64,000 nt of DNA from Emiliania huxleyi CCMP1516 (taxonomy: Eukaryota > Haptophyta > Isochrysidales > Noelaerhabdaceae), in contig NW_005200600.1 of the NCBI RefSeq assembly GCF_000372725.1, positions 524,295 to 588,294 on the forward strand. Reading direction: 5' to 3'. Positions 10,159-20,999 of this stretch are shown piece by piece (within the stretch, counting starts at the first letter, position 1; each line of letters starts with the position of its first letter). The notes beneath the pieces were generated by a model. The model did not search any database. It was not told the origin of the DNA and saw only the letters and a program-made list of their open reading frames with translations. The translations under genes were made by a program, and so were the position numbers.

Positions 10159-13100
10159 ATGGCTGGAAGAGGGGGTATGGACCCGCGCCTCGACCCGCGC
10201 CGAGAGCTCTACCTGCCCGCCGCCTTCGACGGCGCCTACGTGCTGCCCGACGGCCGCTACGGGCAGGCAGTCCCGCAGTATGGGCCAGGCGGCTCGTGCA
10301 TCGGCGGCTCGCAGCCGATGATGCACGCCGTCGTCCACCCGCCTCAGCAACGTATGTCGCGTGTGCGGCTGCAGGATGCGGCCGGCAAGGACATATCGAT
10401 GGACGATCTGCGGGACGGCGGCGACGGCGTCGGCTGCGATGGCGCTGTGGAGGCCGCCGAGGCCGTGGCGGGCGACGCAGCGGCGGCGGGAATGTGGCAG
10501 GTTGCGCCCGGGGCCATGGCGCCGATGGGCATGGTGCCTCCGATGGCGCCACCGTTCCTCGGCTACATGCCAGGCATGCAGCGCTGGCAGCACATGGAGA
10601 TGGGCGCCGCGATGCACCCTGGCATGCAGCACCACGCGTATGTGCCGATGGCGGCGCACGGCCGCGGGTTCGAGCCGCCGGGTGGGTACCAGCACTCGCA
10701 GGCGCAGGCGGGACACCTCGCCGACGCCGGCCTGCCGGGGTACGGGAGGCCGATGGCGGAGTGGAACCAGCCGCTGTACCCGCCGCCGCTGCCGCAGGAC
10801 GACGGGGTTCGGCCCCACGCCCTGCCGCCACGGCCGCCACCGGCCGAGAGGCCGGAGGCGTCCTCCGCCGACGCGCCGCCGCGTGTCGACCTGGGGGCGG
10901 CGCGCCCGGACCACCCGCGCGTGGGGGCACTCTCCGGCGCCGACCCCTCCACCCTCGCCCGCGCTGCTGCCCTCTCCGCCTCTCCGCAGCACTCGGTCAG
11001 CGCCGGCAGCGGCGGAGCCTCACCCGTCGGCGCCTCACCCGCCGGCGGCGCGCTGCCGGGCGGTCCGAACGCCACGAGCTGCATACGCCCCGCCGCGAAC
11101 GGCGTCTCTTCACGCCTGTCGCTGTGAACAGGCCTACCGGGAGGCGGCTCGCCCCTCACTCCCATGCACCCAGGGCTGGCGGCCATCCCGTCGCCGGCAG
11201 TCTCGCCCGCCCTCGCCCGCGCGCCGGCGGCGCACCCAAGCCTGCGCCCTCCGCCCGGCACGCCGCAAGACATGACCGAGAGCCTGCGCGCGCTCGGGCT
11301 CGAGCCCAGCCCGGTCAGAAAGTACTCTCCCGCGCCGCACGCGCCGCCGGCGAGCGCCGCCCGCTGAAAGCGTCGCCTCCACCCCCCATCCGTGATCCTC
11401 CCGCCGGCCTTCCCATAGGCGGACGAGACGGCTGCGTCTGCCGCGGCTGCCCGGCGGCTCCCCGCTGCCCCAGCCCCGGAGGGCGGTAAGGACGTGCTGG
11501 TGGCCGCGGGCGCGCCTCCAGCCAAGCCAGCACACTCCGGCATGCCCGTGCCGGACGTGGCGCACGTGCCGCAGCTGGCCGGCCGCCCGACAGCTCCGCA
11601 CATCGCCCGCGAGGCCTTGAGCGCTCCCGCCGCGGCGGCGCGGGGGGCGGCGGCCGCTGCGCCGACCCCCGCGCCCGCCGCCGGCGTGATTGGCGCGTGC
11701 GTCAGCTCGGACCCGGCGTTTCCTCCCGCGGGGCAGCACCTCTTGTGGGACGAGCTCGGGGGCGAGGTGCGCTGCGGCCCGCACCTCCCGCTGCTGTGTC
11801 TCGCCACACCTCTCGCTGCACCTCCCGCCTGTCGCCCACACACCCCGCTGCACCTCCCACCTCCCGCCATAGCCCCACCTCCGGCCAGACACCCTCCCGC
11901 TCGAGCCGCGAGGCGGACAGTGCGCTCTTGCGCCCTCCTGTGAGCCTTCCATGAGCCTTCCGTGACCCCTTCCGCTCAGGGGCGCGCCGCGGCGCTCGAG
12001 CTCGGGTGGGAGAGGGTGTCGTGGAACTGCGGCGAGCGGGCGAGGGCGTGCGCGACGCGCTGGCGTGCGCTCCCGGTCGGCCAGCGGCGCGCAGCCTCTG
12101 TGCTCGGGTACGGGGAGGAGTCGTGGGACGCCGAGCTCGCCGCCGACATAACGATGCGCCAGCGGGCCGTCGCGCAGTCGGCTGCGCCGCAGAGCGACGC
12201 CGCCGCCAGGAGGGAGGCCGATGCCGTGTCCTCGCCGACGATGCTCGGCGCCATCCGGACCGCACACGCCACGTACGCCAACCACTCCCTCGCCCACCCT
12301 TCCGCAGAGCCGGCCGCCGGCCGCGACGCCGACACGCCGTCGAGGCAGCGAGACGCGGGGCTGGCTAGGGACCCTTCCCCGCCGGAGGAGGCCCTCTCGC
12401 AGGGCGAGGGCGAGAACGGGGCGCAGGAGGCCGTGGGCGCGCCTCGCTGCGCAGCCAGGGCGGCGGAGGCGTCGGCCTCGAAGTGCGTCGACGGCGCCGT
12501 CGGAGAGGTGGCCGTCGCCGCCGCGGGCCGCAGCGTGGCGAGCGACGGCACCCGCGCGCAGCGGGCACGCGCGGACCGCGTCGTGGTGCTTCACAAGCCG
12601 ACCCGAGACGCGAAGCTCGGCATCACGCTCAAGGGCGGCGGCGGCTCGCCCACAGAGGTGGTCAGCCTCCAGCCCCAGAGCGTCGCCGCGGCGTCGGGCG
12701 GCCTCGCAGTCGGAGACGCCCTCCTCTCTGTCAACGGCACAAGCGTCACTTCGCACGAGAGCGCGACGGCGATGCTGCGCGCCGCGAAGGGCGAGGTGCG
12801 CTTGCGAGTCGTACCTTCGCGCGGCACCACCGCCACCGCAAGCGATAGCCCGCCGCCTCCGCCCGCCGCCGCGGCCAAACAGGGAGCGGCGACCCCCTCT
12901 CGGAGTGCGCAGCCACTCGAGAGCGGTCGGCCTGGCGACCCCGCTACCTCCGGCGAGCCGCTGCGGCTCGTCACGGTCAGGCTGTCCAAGGACGACGCCG
13001 CCGCCGTCGCGGGCGGCTTGCGCCTGGTGGGGCATGCTGGCAGGCCGCCGTACGTCGCGCAGTTGTCGGGCAGCGCGGCGGCAGTGGCTGCGTCTGTGGG

Positions 13101-14310
13101 CGTCGCCGTCGGGCAGGCGCTCGTCTCTGTGAACGGACGCACCGTCAGCTCCGCTGCCGAGGGCTCGGCGATGCTGGCCGCGGCCGTCGCGGGCGTGACG
13201 CTCGTCCTCGAAGACGAGGAGGGCGAGGAGGTGCGTGCGGGCGGCCGCTCCGGCGCACCGGGTGGTGTTGTTGCGGATGGAGTTGCTGCGGGCGGTAGCG
13301 CTGCGGGTGACGTTGCTGCGAAGGCGCCGAAGGAGAAGCCGCGGCGGCCTTCCGGCAACGGCGCTGCCACGGAAGAGGCGGCGAAGGCGACGAAAGGCAA
13401 ACCGGCGCCGCCGCAGAGCACCGGAGCGGCGGGCGGTCCGAAGGGCTCCAAGGGCAAGCCGACTCCTCCGCCGCCGTCGCACACCAGCGGAGCGGCCGAG
13501 GGCAGGCCGCGGCAGCCGGAGAGCACCGGCACCGCCCTCGCAGCTGCGGCGGCGGTAGAGCCGAGGGTGCAGGCGACGCCGCCAAAAGGCGCTGCGGCGG
13601 GCGACGGCAAGGGTGGCGCCAAGGGCGGCTCCAAGGGCGGCGGTTCCAAGGGCGGCTCCAAGGACAAGCCGACGCTGCAGCCGCCACAAGGCACCAGCTC
13701 CGGCGCCGCGACCGACGCGGCTGGGACGCAGGAGCCGGACAAGAAGCAGAGCAAGCCGCCCTCAAAGTCAAAGGGAGTGGCAGGAACGAGCACGCTGTCC
13801 ACCCCCGTGTCCGCTCCCGCGGCGAGGCCCGGCGTGGCGGCACCCGCCGACAAGGCGAACGCGGCGGCGGCCAACGGCGGGGCCAACGGCGGGGCCAACG
13901 GTAACAACGGCGGTGCCAACGGTGGGGCTGCGGCAAAGGGGAAGCCCGCCTCCGCAGGCAAGGCGGCGGGCAAGGCGGCGGGCAAGACGCGTGCCGCGGC
14001 GGCGACGAGTGCAGCGCCGGCGAAGCCTGACAGGGAGGCCGCGCCCACGGCTTCCGCAGCCTCCCCGGCTGCCGCTGTTGCCGCGGCTGCGGCGACCAGG
14101 GCAACCCCGCTCGCGACAAAGACGAGGGCGGCGGCCAAGCCCTCAGGCGCGACGGCCGTGCCAACGCCGCCGCGGCCCGATGAGCCGCCGCTCGTCACTC
14201 TACCGCCCCCGTCCTTCAGCGACGTGCTCGACGCACCGCCAACGCCGCCGACACCGTCGGCGGGCGTGCAGCGCCGTCCCGCGCGTCTGAGGAAAGCGGG
14301 GAAAGCGTGA
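10159..14310 (+). CDS. Large PDZ protein with LGY-SWD repeats
   Basis: The ATG at 10159 starts MAGRGGMDPRLDPRRELYLP, followed by a Met/Pro/His-rich disordered region. Introns end at 11131 (hairpin type), 11418, and span 11767-11979 (phase 0). Joining across the last gives LLWDELGGE|GRAAALELGWERVSWN followed by RWRALPVGQRRAASVLGYGEESWD. This is two tandem copies of a W-x2-L…R-AA-x2-LG[YW]…SW[DN] motif that I recall from many algal and stramenopile proteins of unknown role. PDZ 1 covers RVVVLHKPTRDAKLGITLKG to VRLRVV. A weaker PDZ 2 covers LRLVTVRL to VTLVLED. The last ~280 residues are Ala/Gly/Lys/Pro-rich. PDZ domains bind C-terminal peptides, so a scaffold role is likely. The boundary before 11419 is not settled. 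Confidence 0.65.
11063..11131 (+). other. Hairpin introner-type intron with flanking duplication
   Basis: The 3' part (about 11097-11131) reads GAACGG…CTCTTCACGCC…GCTGTGAACAG, matching the 733-773 cassette. CTGCCGGGCGG just upstream is echoed by CTACCGGGAGGCGG just after the acceptor. The donor can be GT at 11063 or GC at 11048, both phase 1. Confidence 0.6.
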
Positions 14311-14844
14311 GACACTCGTGAGACGGTGGGTCTGTATGGGATCAGGCGTGTTGAGGAGTGGTATGGGGTTATATGCAGGGCCGTGTTTTTGTTTTATTTG
14401 TTTGTCGCGAAGTCCGCGGGGAGGATCGACCCATGGATCGACCCCTACCCGCCGCGGGGGAACGACCATGGCGCCTCCATGCGGACCCGGGGGGGACGCT
14501 TGTACTCGTATATGAGGTCACGGTGCAGGGAGAGCACACACACGAGAGCGCACCGCCCCTGCCCTCCCGACGAAGCGCCACCACCCTCGCAGGTCGGGAG
14601 CAGAGAGAGAGTGTTTTGCAGGTTCGGTGCCGCAAGAAAGAATTTTACAAAGCAAAACATGCAACAACGGAGGGATTAGGAGAGAAGTGTGGTGCTGCGC
14701 TAGCCGTCACCCACCCTCGGGCGTCTTCCTCTTAATAATCGGTGCCGGATGAGAAAAATTTTGGGAGGCTAACCGGCCGGGCAACATCGCTTCTAAAATT
14801 CTTTTTGCCGCAAATCCGAACAGGGCCGGGAGTCAGTGCCGGGC
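14311..14844. repeat. Intergenic region with a fragment of the dispersed element (copy E)
   Basis: Bases about 14668-14735 (GAGAAGTGTGGTGCTG…TCACCCACCCTCGGGCGTC) match, in the same orientation, the 31560-31630 copy. The rest is a short spacer between the PDZ and Gln-rich genes and presumably holds the promoter of the latter. Confidence 0.45.
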
Positions 14845-17800
14845 ATGGCAGACCTGTTCGACTGCGACGAGGCGCTCGAGCCGACGCCGCTGCCGCCGGG
14901 ATCGCCGGAGGACGCGCCGTCGCCTGGCCGCTTCGCCTTCAAGGATCCACCGCCCTCTCGCGAGGAGGTGGAAGCGCAGCAGGGGGCGCCAGCTGAGGCT
15001 GCTGACGGTGGCGATGCGGGCAGAGGGGGGTCGCTCGTGCCGGAGCGAATGCTGGGCGTGGCCGAGAGGCTGCGCCTCCTCGACAGCAAGGATGACGCGC
15101 AGGAGATGGCGCGCCTCGGCAGCCTCGACCTGATGGGGATGACGGCGCAGGTGCGCGACATCGAGCAGGTCGCGCTCGAGATGGCACGCGACGAGGGGCG
15201 CGACGACTTTCGGGTGCGCGCGCTGCTGCGCAACATCTCCGGCCTGTCGCCCGACGAGGCGCTCGCGGCGGAGCGCCACTCGCAGCAAGAGAGTGAGCGC
15301 TCGGAGCTCACCCGCGCCTCGCCCGCGCACGCACAAATCTACACGGCGCAGCAGCGGCTGCAGTCCATCATGGGCCTGCCGCAGTGCGCGCGGGCGAGCT
15401 CACAGGAGAGCACCGACAGTCTGGGCGGCGTCCACACCACCGGGGGCGGCGACGACGGATGCGCCCAAATGGTCGCCACCAGCGGCGAATCTTGCGCCGC
15501 GGCGGAGGCAGAGAGAGCCACGGCTGGCATGGGAGCAGCACCAGTCGTGCAGCGCAGCGCAAACAGCTTGGCGGCGAAGCTCGCCTCGCAGCAGCAGCAG
15601 CAGCAGCGCCTCTCCGACTTGCGAGCCCGCCGGCTCGCGCTCGAGGGCCGGTGCGTGCGGGGAGATTGCGCGAGATAACCCGAGATTGGCCGAGATTGGC
15701 TCGCGCTCGAGGGCCGGTGCGTGCGGGGAGATTGCGCGAGATAACCCGAGATTGGCCGAAATTGGCTCGCGCTCGAGGGCCGGTGCGTGCGGGGAGATTG
15801 CGCGAGATAACCCGAGATTGGCCGAGATTGGCTCGCGCTCGAGGGCCGGTGCGTGCGGGGAGAGAGGAGTAGCGAGCAGCGGTGAGAGGGGACGCGGCGC
15901 CGCGAGCCGTGGCGCCTATATACAAGCGGCGGGGAGAGGGCGCGTGGGTGACGGCGCAGCCAGCCGGTGTGCCGTGAGGTGGCGTGCGGCTCCGGTAGGC
16001 TCGACCAGCTCTCCGCCGACCCGGTGCAGCAGCAGGTCGGCGACCCGCCCCCCTGCCGTAGCTTAGTCCTCGCGACTCCCCCCGCCAACTCTCGGCCAGC
16101 AGCTCTGAGCCACCTCTCGGCCAACTCTCGGCCAACTCTCGGCCGAGATGCGGCCGCCTCCTCTGTGTCCAACTCGGTGTCCAACTCGGTGTCCAACTCG
16201 GCGGGGAGGCGGCCGCACTGCCTCTCTCGCCTCCCTGCCCCGCCACGCCCTCCGGCGCTGCTCCCGCAGGGCAAGCGTGCTGCTCCCCATCTCTCCCCAC
16301 ATCTCCCCACATCTCCCCACATCTCCCCACATCTCCCCACATCTCGCAGGCGAGCGTGGAGCGGCTGCACTACGGCCAGCCGTCGGGTACTGCAGCCCGA
16401 GATGCCACACAACACCTGCCCACCCCACCCCACCTACACCTACACCTGCCCCCAGACGCGGAGCAGCAGCAGCACGCGCCACCTCTCCTTGTCTTCTAGC
16501 CAGCGAGGCGTAGCCAGCGAGGCTTCCGCCGCACTCAGCGGTGCCCCACCGGCGGCGGCACTCAAGCGGTGCTCAGCGGCTCTCGGCGGAGCGCCGCAGC
16601 ACCCATGATCCCTCGAGACGGCAGCGAGGCGGTGCACGAGACTGCACGCTCGCACCCTCAGCGGCGGCGTGCCCCTACGCGGTAGGCTTGCAGTATGTTT
16701 CCGCCGCGGACCCGCACGGCGCACGGCGTGGCGGCTACGGCAGCTTCGGCGCCGGCTGCGGCTCCGGGCCGTGCGCCGGTCCCAGGGCGGGCTGCTGCTC
16801 GCGGGTTGGCGGCGGGGGCAGTGCAGGCCGTCTGCTAGACATGTCTGCTGGACGGCGAGACATGCCCCCCGCGCCGCGCCTCCTCACAGCGGGGTGGCTG
16901 CGTGCCCAGGCGGCTGCTATCCTCCGGGCTACGGCGACAGCGTCGGCTTCACAGCGGCGGGCAGCGGCTACGCGCAGGCGGTTGGCTCGAGCGGCAGCTG
17001 CATGGCGCCGCCGGTGAACACTGCGCCCGGCTACGCGCCCTCGCAGATGGTGCGCCCGCCCCCAGATGACCCGATATGACCCGAGATGGACCGAGATGGA
17101 CCGAGATGGACCGAGATCGATTGCCCCCAGACCGCCCCTCCGCCCGACTGCAGGCTGCCACGTACGCAGCGGCGCGGCAGGTGTGGCAGCAGGCGCAGCC
17201 GCAGCAGGCGCAGCAGCAGCAGCAGCAGCAGGCGCAGCAGCAGCAGCAGCAGCAGCAGGCGCATCCCGGCATGACGCTGGATCAAATCCAAGCCAGGCAG
17301 CAGCATCAGGCGCAGCAGGCGCGGGCGCAGCGGCAGCAGGCACAGCAGCAGGCGCAGCAGCTCGCACAGCAGCACGCGCAAACCCTGCAGCTGCAGCGAG
17401 CGGAAGCAGAGCTCGCGAGGCGCAGCCAGGTGCGGGAGCAGCAGCGGGCTCAGCTGCGCGCCCAAGTGCAGGTCCACACGGTCGGCGATGGCGAGGCCGG
17501 GCCGTGAAGCTGCGTCTCTTCACAGTTCTTGCTGTCAACAGGCGGCGCAGGCCCTCAAGCAGGTGCGGTGGCAAGCAAGCCTCCTCCTCGGCGCTCTCGC
17601 CCGACGCCTCATCAACTCTCGCCGCCGTGTCGCAGGGCTTGGCGCCGCAGCAGTACGGCTTGCCGCCGCAGGCCGTGACGTCCCAGCCGCTGGGCTGGCG
17701 CCCGCCCTCTCCCTACCCGCCGTCCAGTCAGGTGCCACCCCACACACACACACCACCACCACCACCACCACCACCACCACCAACCAGACAGCAAGCGAGG

Positions 17801-18124
17801 CAGCAACCCCCCCCCCCCCCCCTCCTCCGCTGACAAGTGGCGCCTTGTTGGCAGGCGGGCTTCTCTGCGCAGGGCCAGCACGCTGCTCTGTCGCCCGCTG
17901 CCTCCCCACGGCCCTCTCCTCACGCCGCGCCGCAAAACCTGGCTACAGGCACCGTGCCCACCTGCTCCTCCGCGGCACGTCCGACCGGGGTCGCATCCGC
18001 CTTCAGCCTGACGTCCGGAGCGCCGTCCTCCTATCCGCCGCCGCGCCAGCCATCGGGTCAGGGTCAGCCCCCGCTGTTGCCGGGCCAAATGCAGCCGCAC
18101 CCGACGATGAGATATGATGGTTGA
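14845..18124 (+). CDS. Gln-rich, multi-exon protein of unknown function
   Basis: The ATG at 14845 gives MADLFDCDEALEPTPLPPGS, then a helical stretch (VPERMLGVAERLRLLDSKDD … RDIEQVALEMARDEG). The first exon ends with QQQQQQRLSDLRARRLALEGR at a GTGCGT donor. After an unresolved middle, four exons fit in phase: 17154-17471 (very Gln-rich coiled coil, QQQAQQQ… LAQQHAQTLQLQ), 17542-17562 (a 21-nt microexon, AAQALKQ), 17636-17731 (GLAPQQYGLPPQAVTSQ) and 17855-18124 (ends HPTMRYDG). Intervening introns carry CA/CAC repeats and poly-C. Poly-Gln with Pro-rich tails is common in transcription or RNA-granule proteins, but no defining domain is seen. It is possible that 14845-15651 and 16600-18124 are two genes. 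Confidence 0.5.
15632..15865 (+). repeat. 66-bp tandem repeat spanning an exon end and its donor
   Basis: About 3.5 copies of a unit running CTCGCGCTCGAGGGCCG, then GTGCGTGCGG, then GAGATTGCGCGAGATAACC. The first copy contains the 3' end of the coding exon and its donor, so the donor is present several times in series. Confidence 0.85.
16291..16345 (+). repeat. 10-bp tandem repeat in a probable intron
   Basis: The unit ATCTCCCCAC occurs five and a half times in a row, after GTGTCCAACTCG and CTCTCGGCCAA type short repeats at 16085-16200. This is typical of the minisatellite-like introns in this window. Confidence 0.85.
17472..17541 (+). other. Intron carrying the hairpin cassette
   Basis: Donor GTCCAC and acceptor CAACAG are both phase 0 (RAQVQ|AAQALKQ). 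The 3' half (17504-17541) reads GTGAAG…GTCTCTTCAC…GCTGTCAACAG, a member of the hairpin family seen at 733-773. Confidence 0.6.
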
Positions 18125-18447
18125 GTGACGGCTTTTATATTTTGCTGTGTGTGGATCCGGGGTGTGTCCTACGCGCTGATCTCTGTGGTCCCTCGCGTAC
18201 CTGGTACTGTGTCGTGTGTGTGTGAGTGCTGGCCGCTCTGACGAGTGTACGTGAGTAGTGTGTGCCACGGCGGCGCACACTCGCGCATTTTCTCGCGAGA
18301 TTCGGCGTGGTGTATACCTACAGCCCGAGATATACGAAAAATAGTACAGCACTCTCAGCAGAGGTAAAACACATTAGTCATTACATGCTCAAACAGGTTA
18401 CACCCTGCGACGGTGTATCATTCACTTTATGCCACCATTGCATATCT

Positions 18448-18525
18448 GACGGTGTATCATTCACTTTATGCCACCGTTGCATATCCGGATATGCAACGGT
18501 GGCATAAAGTGAATGATACACCGTC
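18448..18525. repeat. Perfect 78-bp palindrome with an extra direct copy
   Basis: Bases 18448-18486 are followed without spacer by their exact reverse complement at 18487-18525, with ATATCC|GGATAT at the centre. A near-identical direct copy of the left arm lies at 18409-18446 (one internal mismatch). It sits between two convergent genes (stops at 18124 and 18686), in DNA clearly less GC-rich than its surroundings. Confidence 0.95.
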
Positions 18526-18685
18526 GCACACCCGCATGCAAAAGCGTCGCTAGACGCCTCGCCACGCGCGAGAGGATGTGTCATGTGTACAGAGCCTCTA
18601 TAGTTCAGAGCGCCCTTCACGTGCACACCGATGTAGAGGGTCGTACGCGAGAAAACGTAGTCAACTTCCGTCAAAGGAGAGAACA

Positions 18686-19747
18686 TCATAGCCGCTGGAG
18701 CGGGTGCAAGAGGAGCGCGAGCACGAGGAGCGTCGAGGCGCGCAGCAGCGTCCCGTTGTCGATGGCGCCGCCCGTGAGGGGAGGCAGGCTCTCGTCGAGG
18801 TCGTGCGAGGCAAGCAGCACCTCCACGCCGGCCAGCACCGCGGCGGCGGCCGCTGCCGCAAGCGCGAGCACCCACGGCGCCGGCTCGACCGCGATGGTGT
18901 CTCCGACCCGCAGGACGCCGCCACGCACCACGCGCAAGTAGACGCCGAGGTAGGGGCCGTGTTGCGGGTAGTGGCGGCTGAGCAGCGCCGGCACGTCGAT
19001 GTCCGCCTTGCCGCTGCCGTGCCGCGCGTCGACGTTGACGGCCGGGCATCGGACCGTACGCGAGAGGACCTCTAGAATGGCACTGCCCGCGCGCACCCGC
19101 CTCCCGACCCAGCGGAACTCGCTCCATTCGGGCGCGGCGGAAACGACAATGTTGGGCCGGAAGCGCGCGGGGTGGAGGGGCGGCGACGACAGCGAGGCGG
19201 CCGCAGAGAGCGAGGCGACGGTGGCCGCGTTGACAAGGTGGATGACGCAGCCGCTCGGGTCGTGCGAGAAGCCGGCGGGCGTGTTCCCAAAGTGATGCGG
19301 CCCGCTCGCCTGCACGACTCGCACCGCTCGACCGTGCAGCTCCGAGAACCACGCCTCGGCGCGCGCGAGATCTGCGGCCGCAGTCAAGCAGGCGCGCAGG
19401 AGCAACTCGCCGCTGGATCGGCGGCGCACCGTCAGCACGTCTGAAGCGCCCTCGAAGCACGTCTCCAGCTCGCCGAGGAGCTCTGGCGCCGTAAAGGCGC
19501 ACAGAAAGTTGGACTTGTGCAGCCAGCGGCTATTTCCGCCCTTGCTCACTTGCTCCGCCCCGGCGCCGTGCGCACCCTGGAGCCTGGCTGGCTGCTGCGG
19601 GTCAAAGGGTTCCGCGTCCTCGAAGTGCAGCGCCCAGCGCCGATCCGCCGGGAAGCCGGCCCCGGGCTGGAGATCGACGGAATCGAGGGAGTCTCGGTCG
19701 AGACCCTTGACAGCATAGCGCCAGAGGTCGGAGACGACAGCCGGCAT
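18686..19747 (-). CDS. MOSC-domain protein, C-terminally membrane-anchored
   Basis: A single open frame of 353 residues from MPAVVSDLWRYAVKGLDRDS. The N-terminal beta-barrel signature is WRYAVKGL…GAGFPADRRWAL. The MOSC core has GFSHDPSGCVIHLVNAATV, RFRPNIVV, and SRTVRCPAVNVDARHG with the conserved cysteine, then YLGVYLRVVRGGVLRVGDTI. MOSC proteins (mARC, molybdenum cofactor sulfurase C-terminus, YiiM/YcbX) bind the molybdenum cofactor through that Cys and reduce N-hydroxylated substrates or handle sulfur. The tail has two hydrophobic segments (WVLALAAAAAAAVLAGVEVLL and STLLVLALLLHPL), so it is probably tail-anchored, unlike mARC, which is anchored at the N-terminus. No intron is needed. Confidence 0.85.
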   Translation of the reverse strand: MPAVVSDLWRYAVKGLDRDSLDSVDLQPGAGFPADRRWALHFEDAEPFDPQQPARLQGAHGAGAEQVSKGGNSRWLHKSNFLCAFTAPELLGELETCFEGASDVLTVRRRSSGELLLRACLTAAADLARAEAWFSELHGRAVRVVQASGPHHFGNTPAGFSHDPSGCVIHLVNAATVASLSAAASLSSPPLHPARFRPNIVVSAAPEWSEFRWVGRRVRAGSAILEVLSRTVRCPAVNVDARHGSGKADIDVPALLSRHYPQHGPYLGVYLRVVRGGVLRVGDTIAVEPAPWVLALAAAAAAAVLAGVEVLLASHDLDESLPPLTGGAIDNGTLLRASTLLVLALLLHPLQRL

Positions 19748-20904
19748 GCGTGTGTCTGAAAGCTGTGTTCGAGAGGATGTCGGCCGACTGTCTCCATCCG
19801 TCAGGAGTTTTTTTTTTCCTACCACCCGGCCGCCTGCCCGTCTGCTTGTGACGTCTAAGTGATCTGTGATCTGTGAGGGTCCGCCCGCAGGCGCATTTTG
19901 TATACCGAGGCGGTGCCCGGTGCCGAGCGCAGGCCGGAGCGGCCCACAGGTCGGACCTTGAGACAGCATTGTAGATCCCCTGGGCGAGGGTGGTGGAGAG
20001 GGCGGTCCGGCGGCGGAGCACCCACCTCCTCCCGGCGTGCCGGGAGGCAGGATGTTATCCCCCGTGATCCAGACCGCCCCGTTGGAGGTAGGCCGCTCGT
20101 CTAGCCAATCAGCCTTAAGCGAGCGGCCTGGCCGTTGGAATGGCCGGGTGGAGAGAGGGGCGGAGTCGGCTCGGAAGCGCGACTGCAGCCACGGGGACTG
20201 CCCGCCCACTCTCGTCGGGTTGAGGGGAGGACGACTGTCTCCGACGGCGAACCTCAGTTACGAGCCGCCCTCCCCTCGAGACGCGAGGCCAGTGCACTTG
20301 GGGCCAAGCCCCAGCGTGCACCGTCCCACACGCCTCACGCGGCCTCTGGCTGGAGCGGGATCGCAAGCGAATCCCCCAGGCCGGCGCACGTCTTCCGAGA
20401 GAGGAGCAGGAGCGAGGGACCTTCTTAGTTGTCCGGCATGCAGGCGCATGCACGGCCGTTCAGAATTTTTCCCAGCCGTTGGAATGGCTCCGCTCCTGCC
20501 CCTCACCGGGCCGAACGGGTAGTGGGCGTTGGCGCCGAAGAGGGAGGAGTCGCTGAAGGACGGGTAGTCGTCGGTCGTGCGGGGGGAGGAGGAGTCGGCG
20601 AGCAGCAGGGAGGAGAAATGCCTGAGAGGGTGGGGAGGGAGGCGTGAGGCGCGAGGTGAGGGGCGTGGGGGCGCGGGGGGCGGGGCGTGCGTGGGACGCG
20701 CGGCGTGAGGCGCAGGGCGTGAGGCGGGAGGGCGCGGGGGCAAGGAGTTGTGTGTGTGTGTGTGTGTCTGTGTGTGTGTCTGTGTTGGTTTGTTTCATTG
20801 TTTGTGCGAGGGCAGGGCAGGGCAAGGCAGGGCGGCGGCGAGCGGCGAGCGGCGTCGGCGAGATCGGCGACGAAGAGAGGCGATGGTGACATACACGGCG
20901 GCAG
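19748..20904. other. Region with a possible minus-strand exon, otherwise unassigned
   Basis: On the minus strand, about 20470-20620 encodes FSSLLLADSSSPRTTDDYPS…FGANAHYPFGPVRGRSGA, whose composition looks coding, next to a CA/TG microsatellite (20748-20790) that could be intronic. I recognise no family. 19748-20030 includes the MOSC promoter. Confidence 0.25.
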
Positions 20905-20999
20905 TGTTCACGGCAGCAGCGCCGGTGGCGGCCCCGCGCAGCGGCGGCGGCGCCCTGAGTGAGGCAGACTGCCCTGCACAGCCTGCTGGGAACGCTCCC

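Noticed and set aside
11134-13689. Long antisense frames (up to 851 residues) opposite the PDZ gene
   Set aside because: They are shadows of GC-rich coding sequence, Arg/Ala-rich and without domains.
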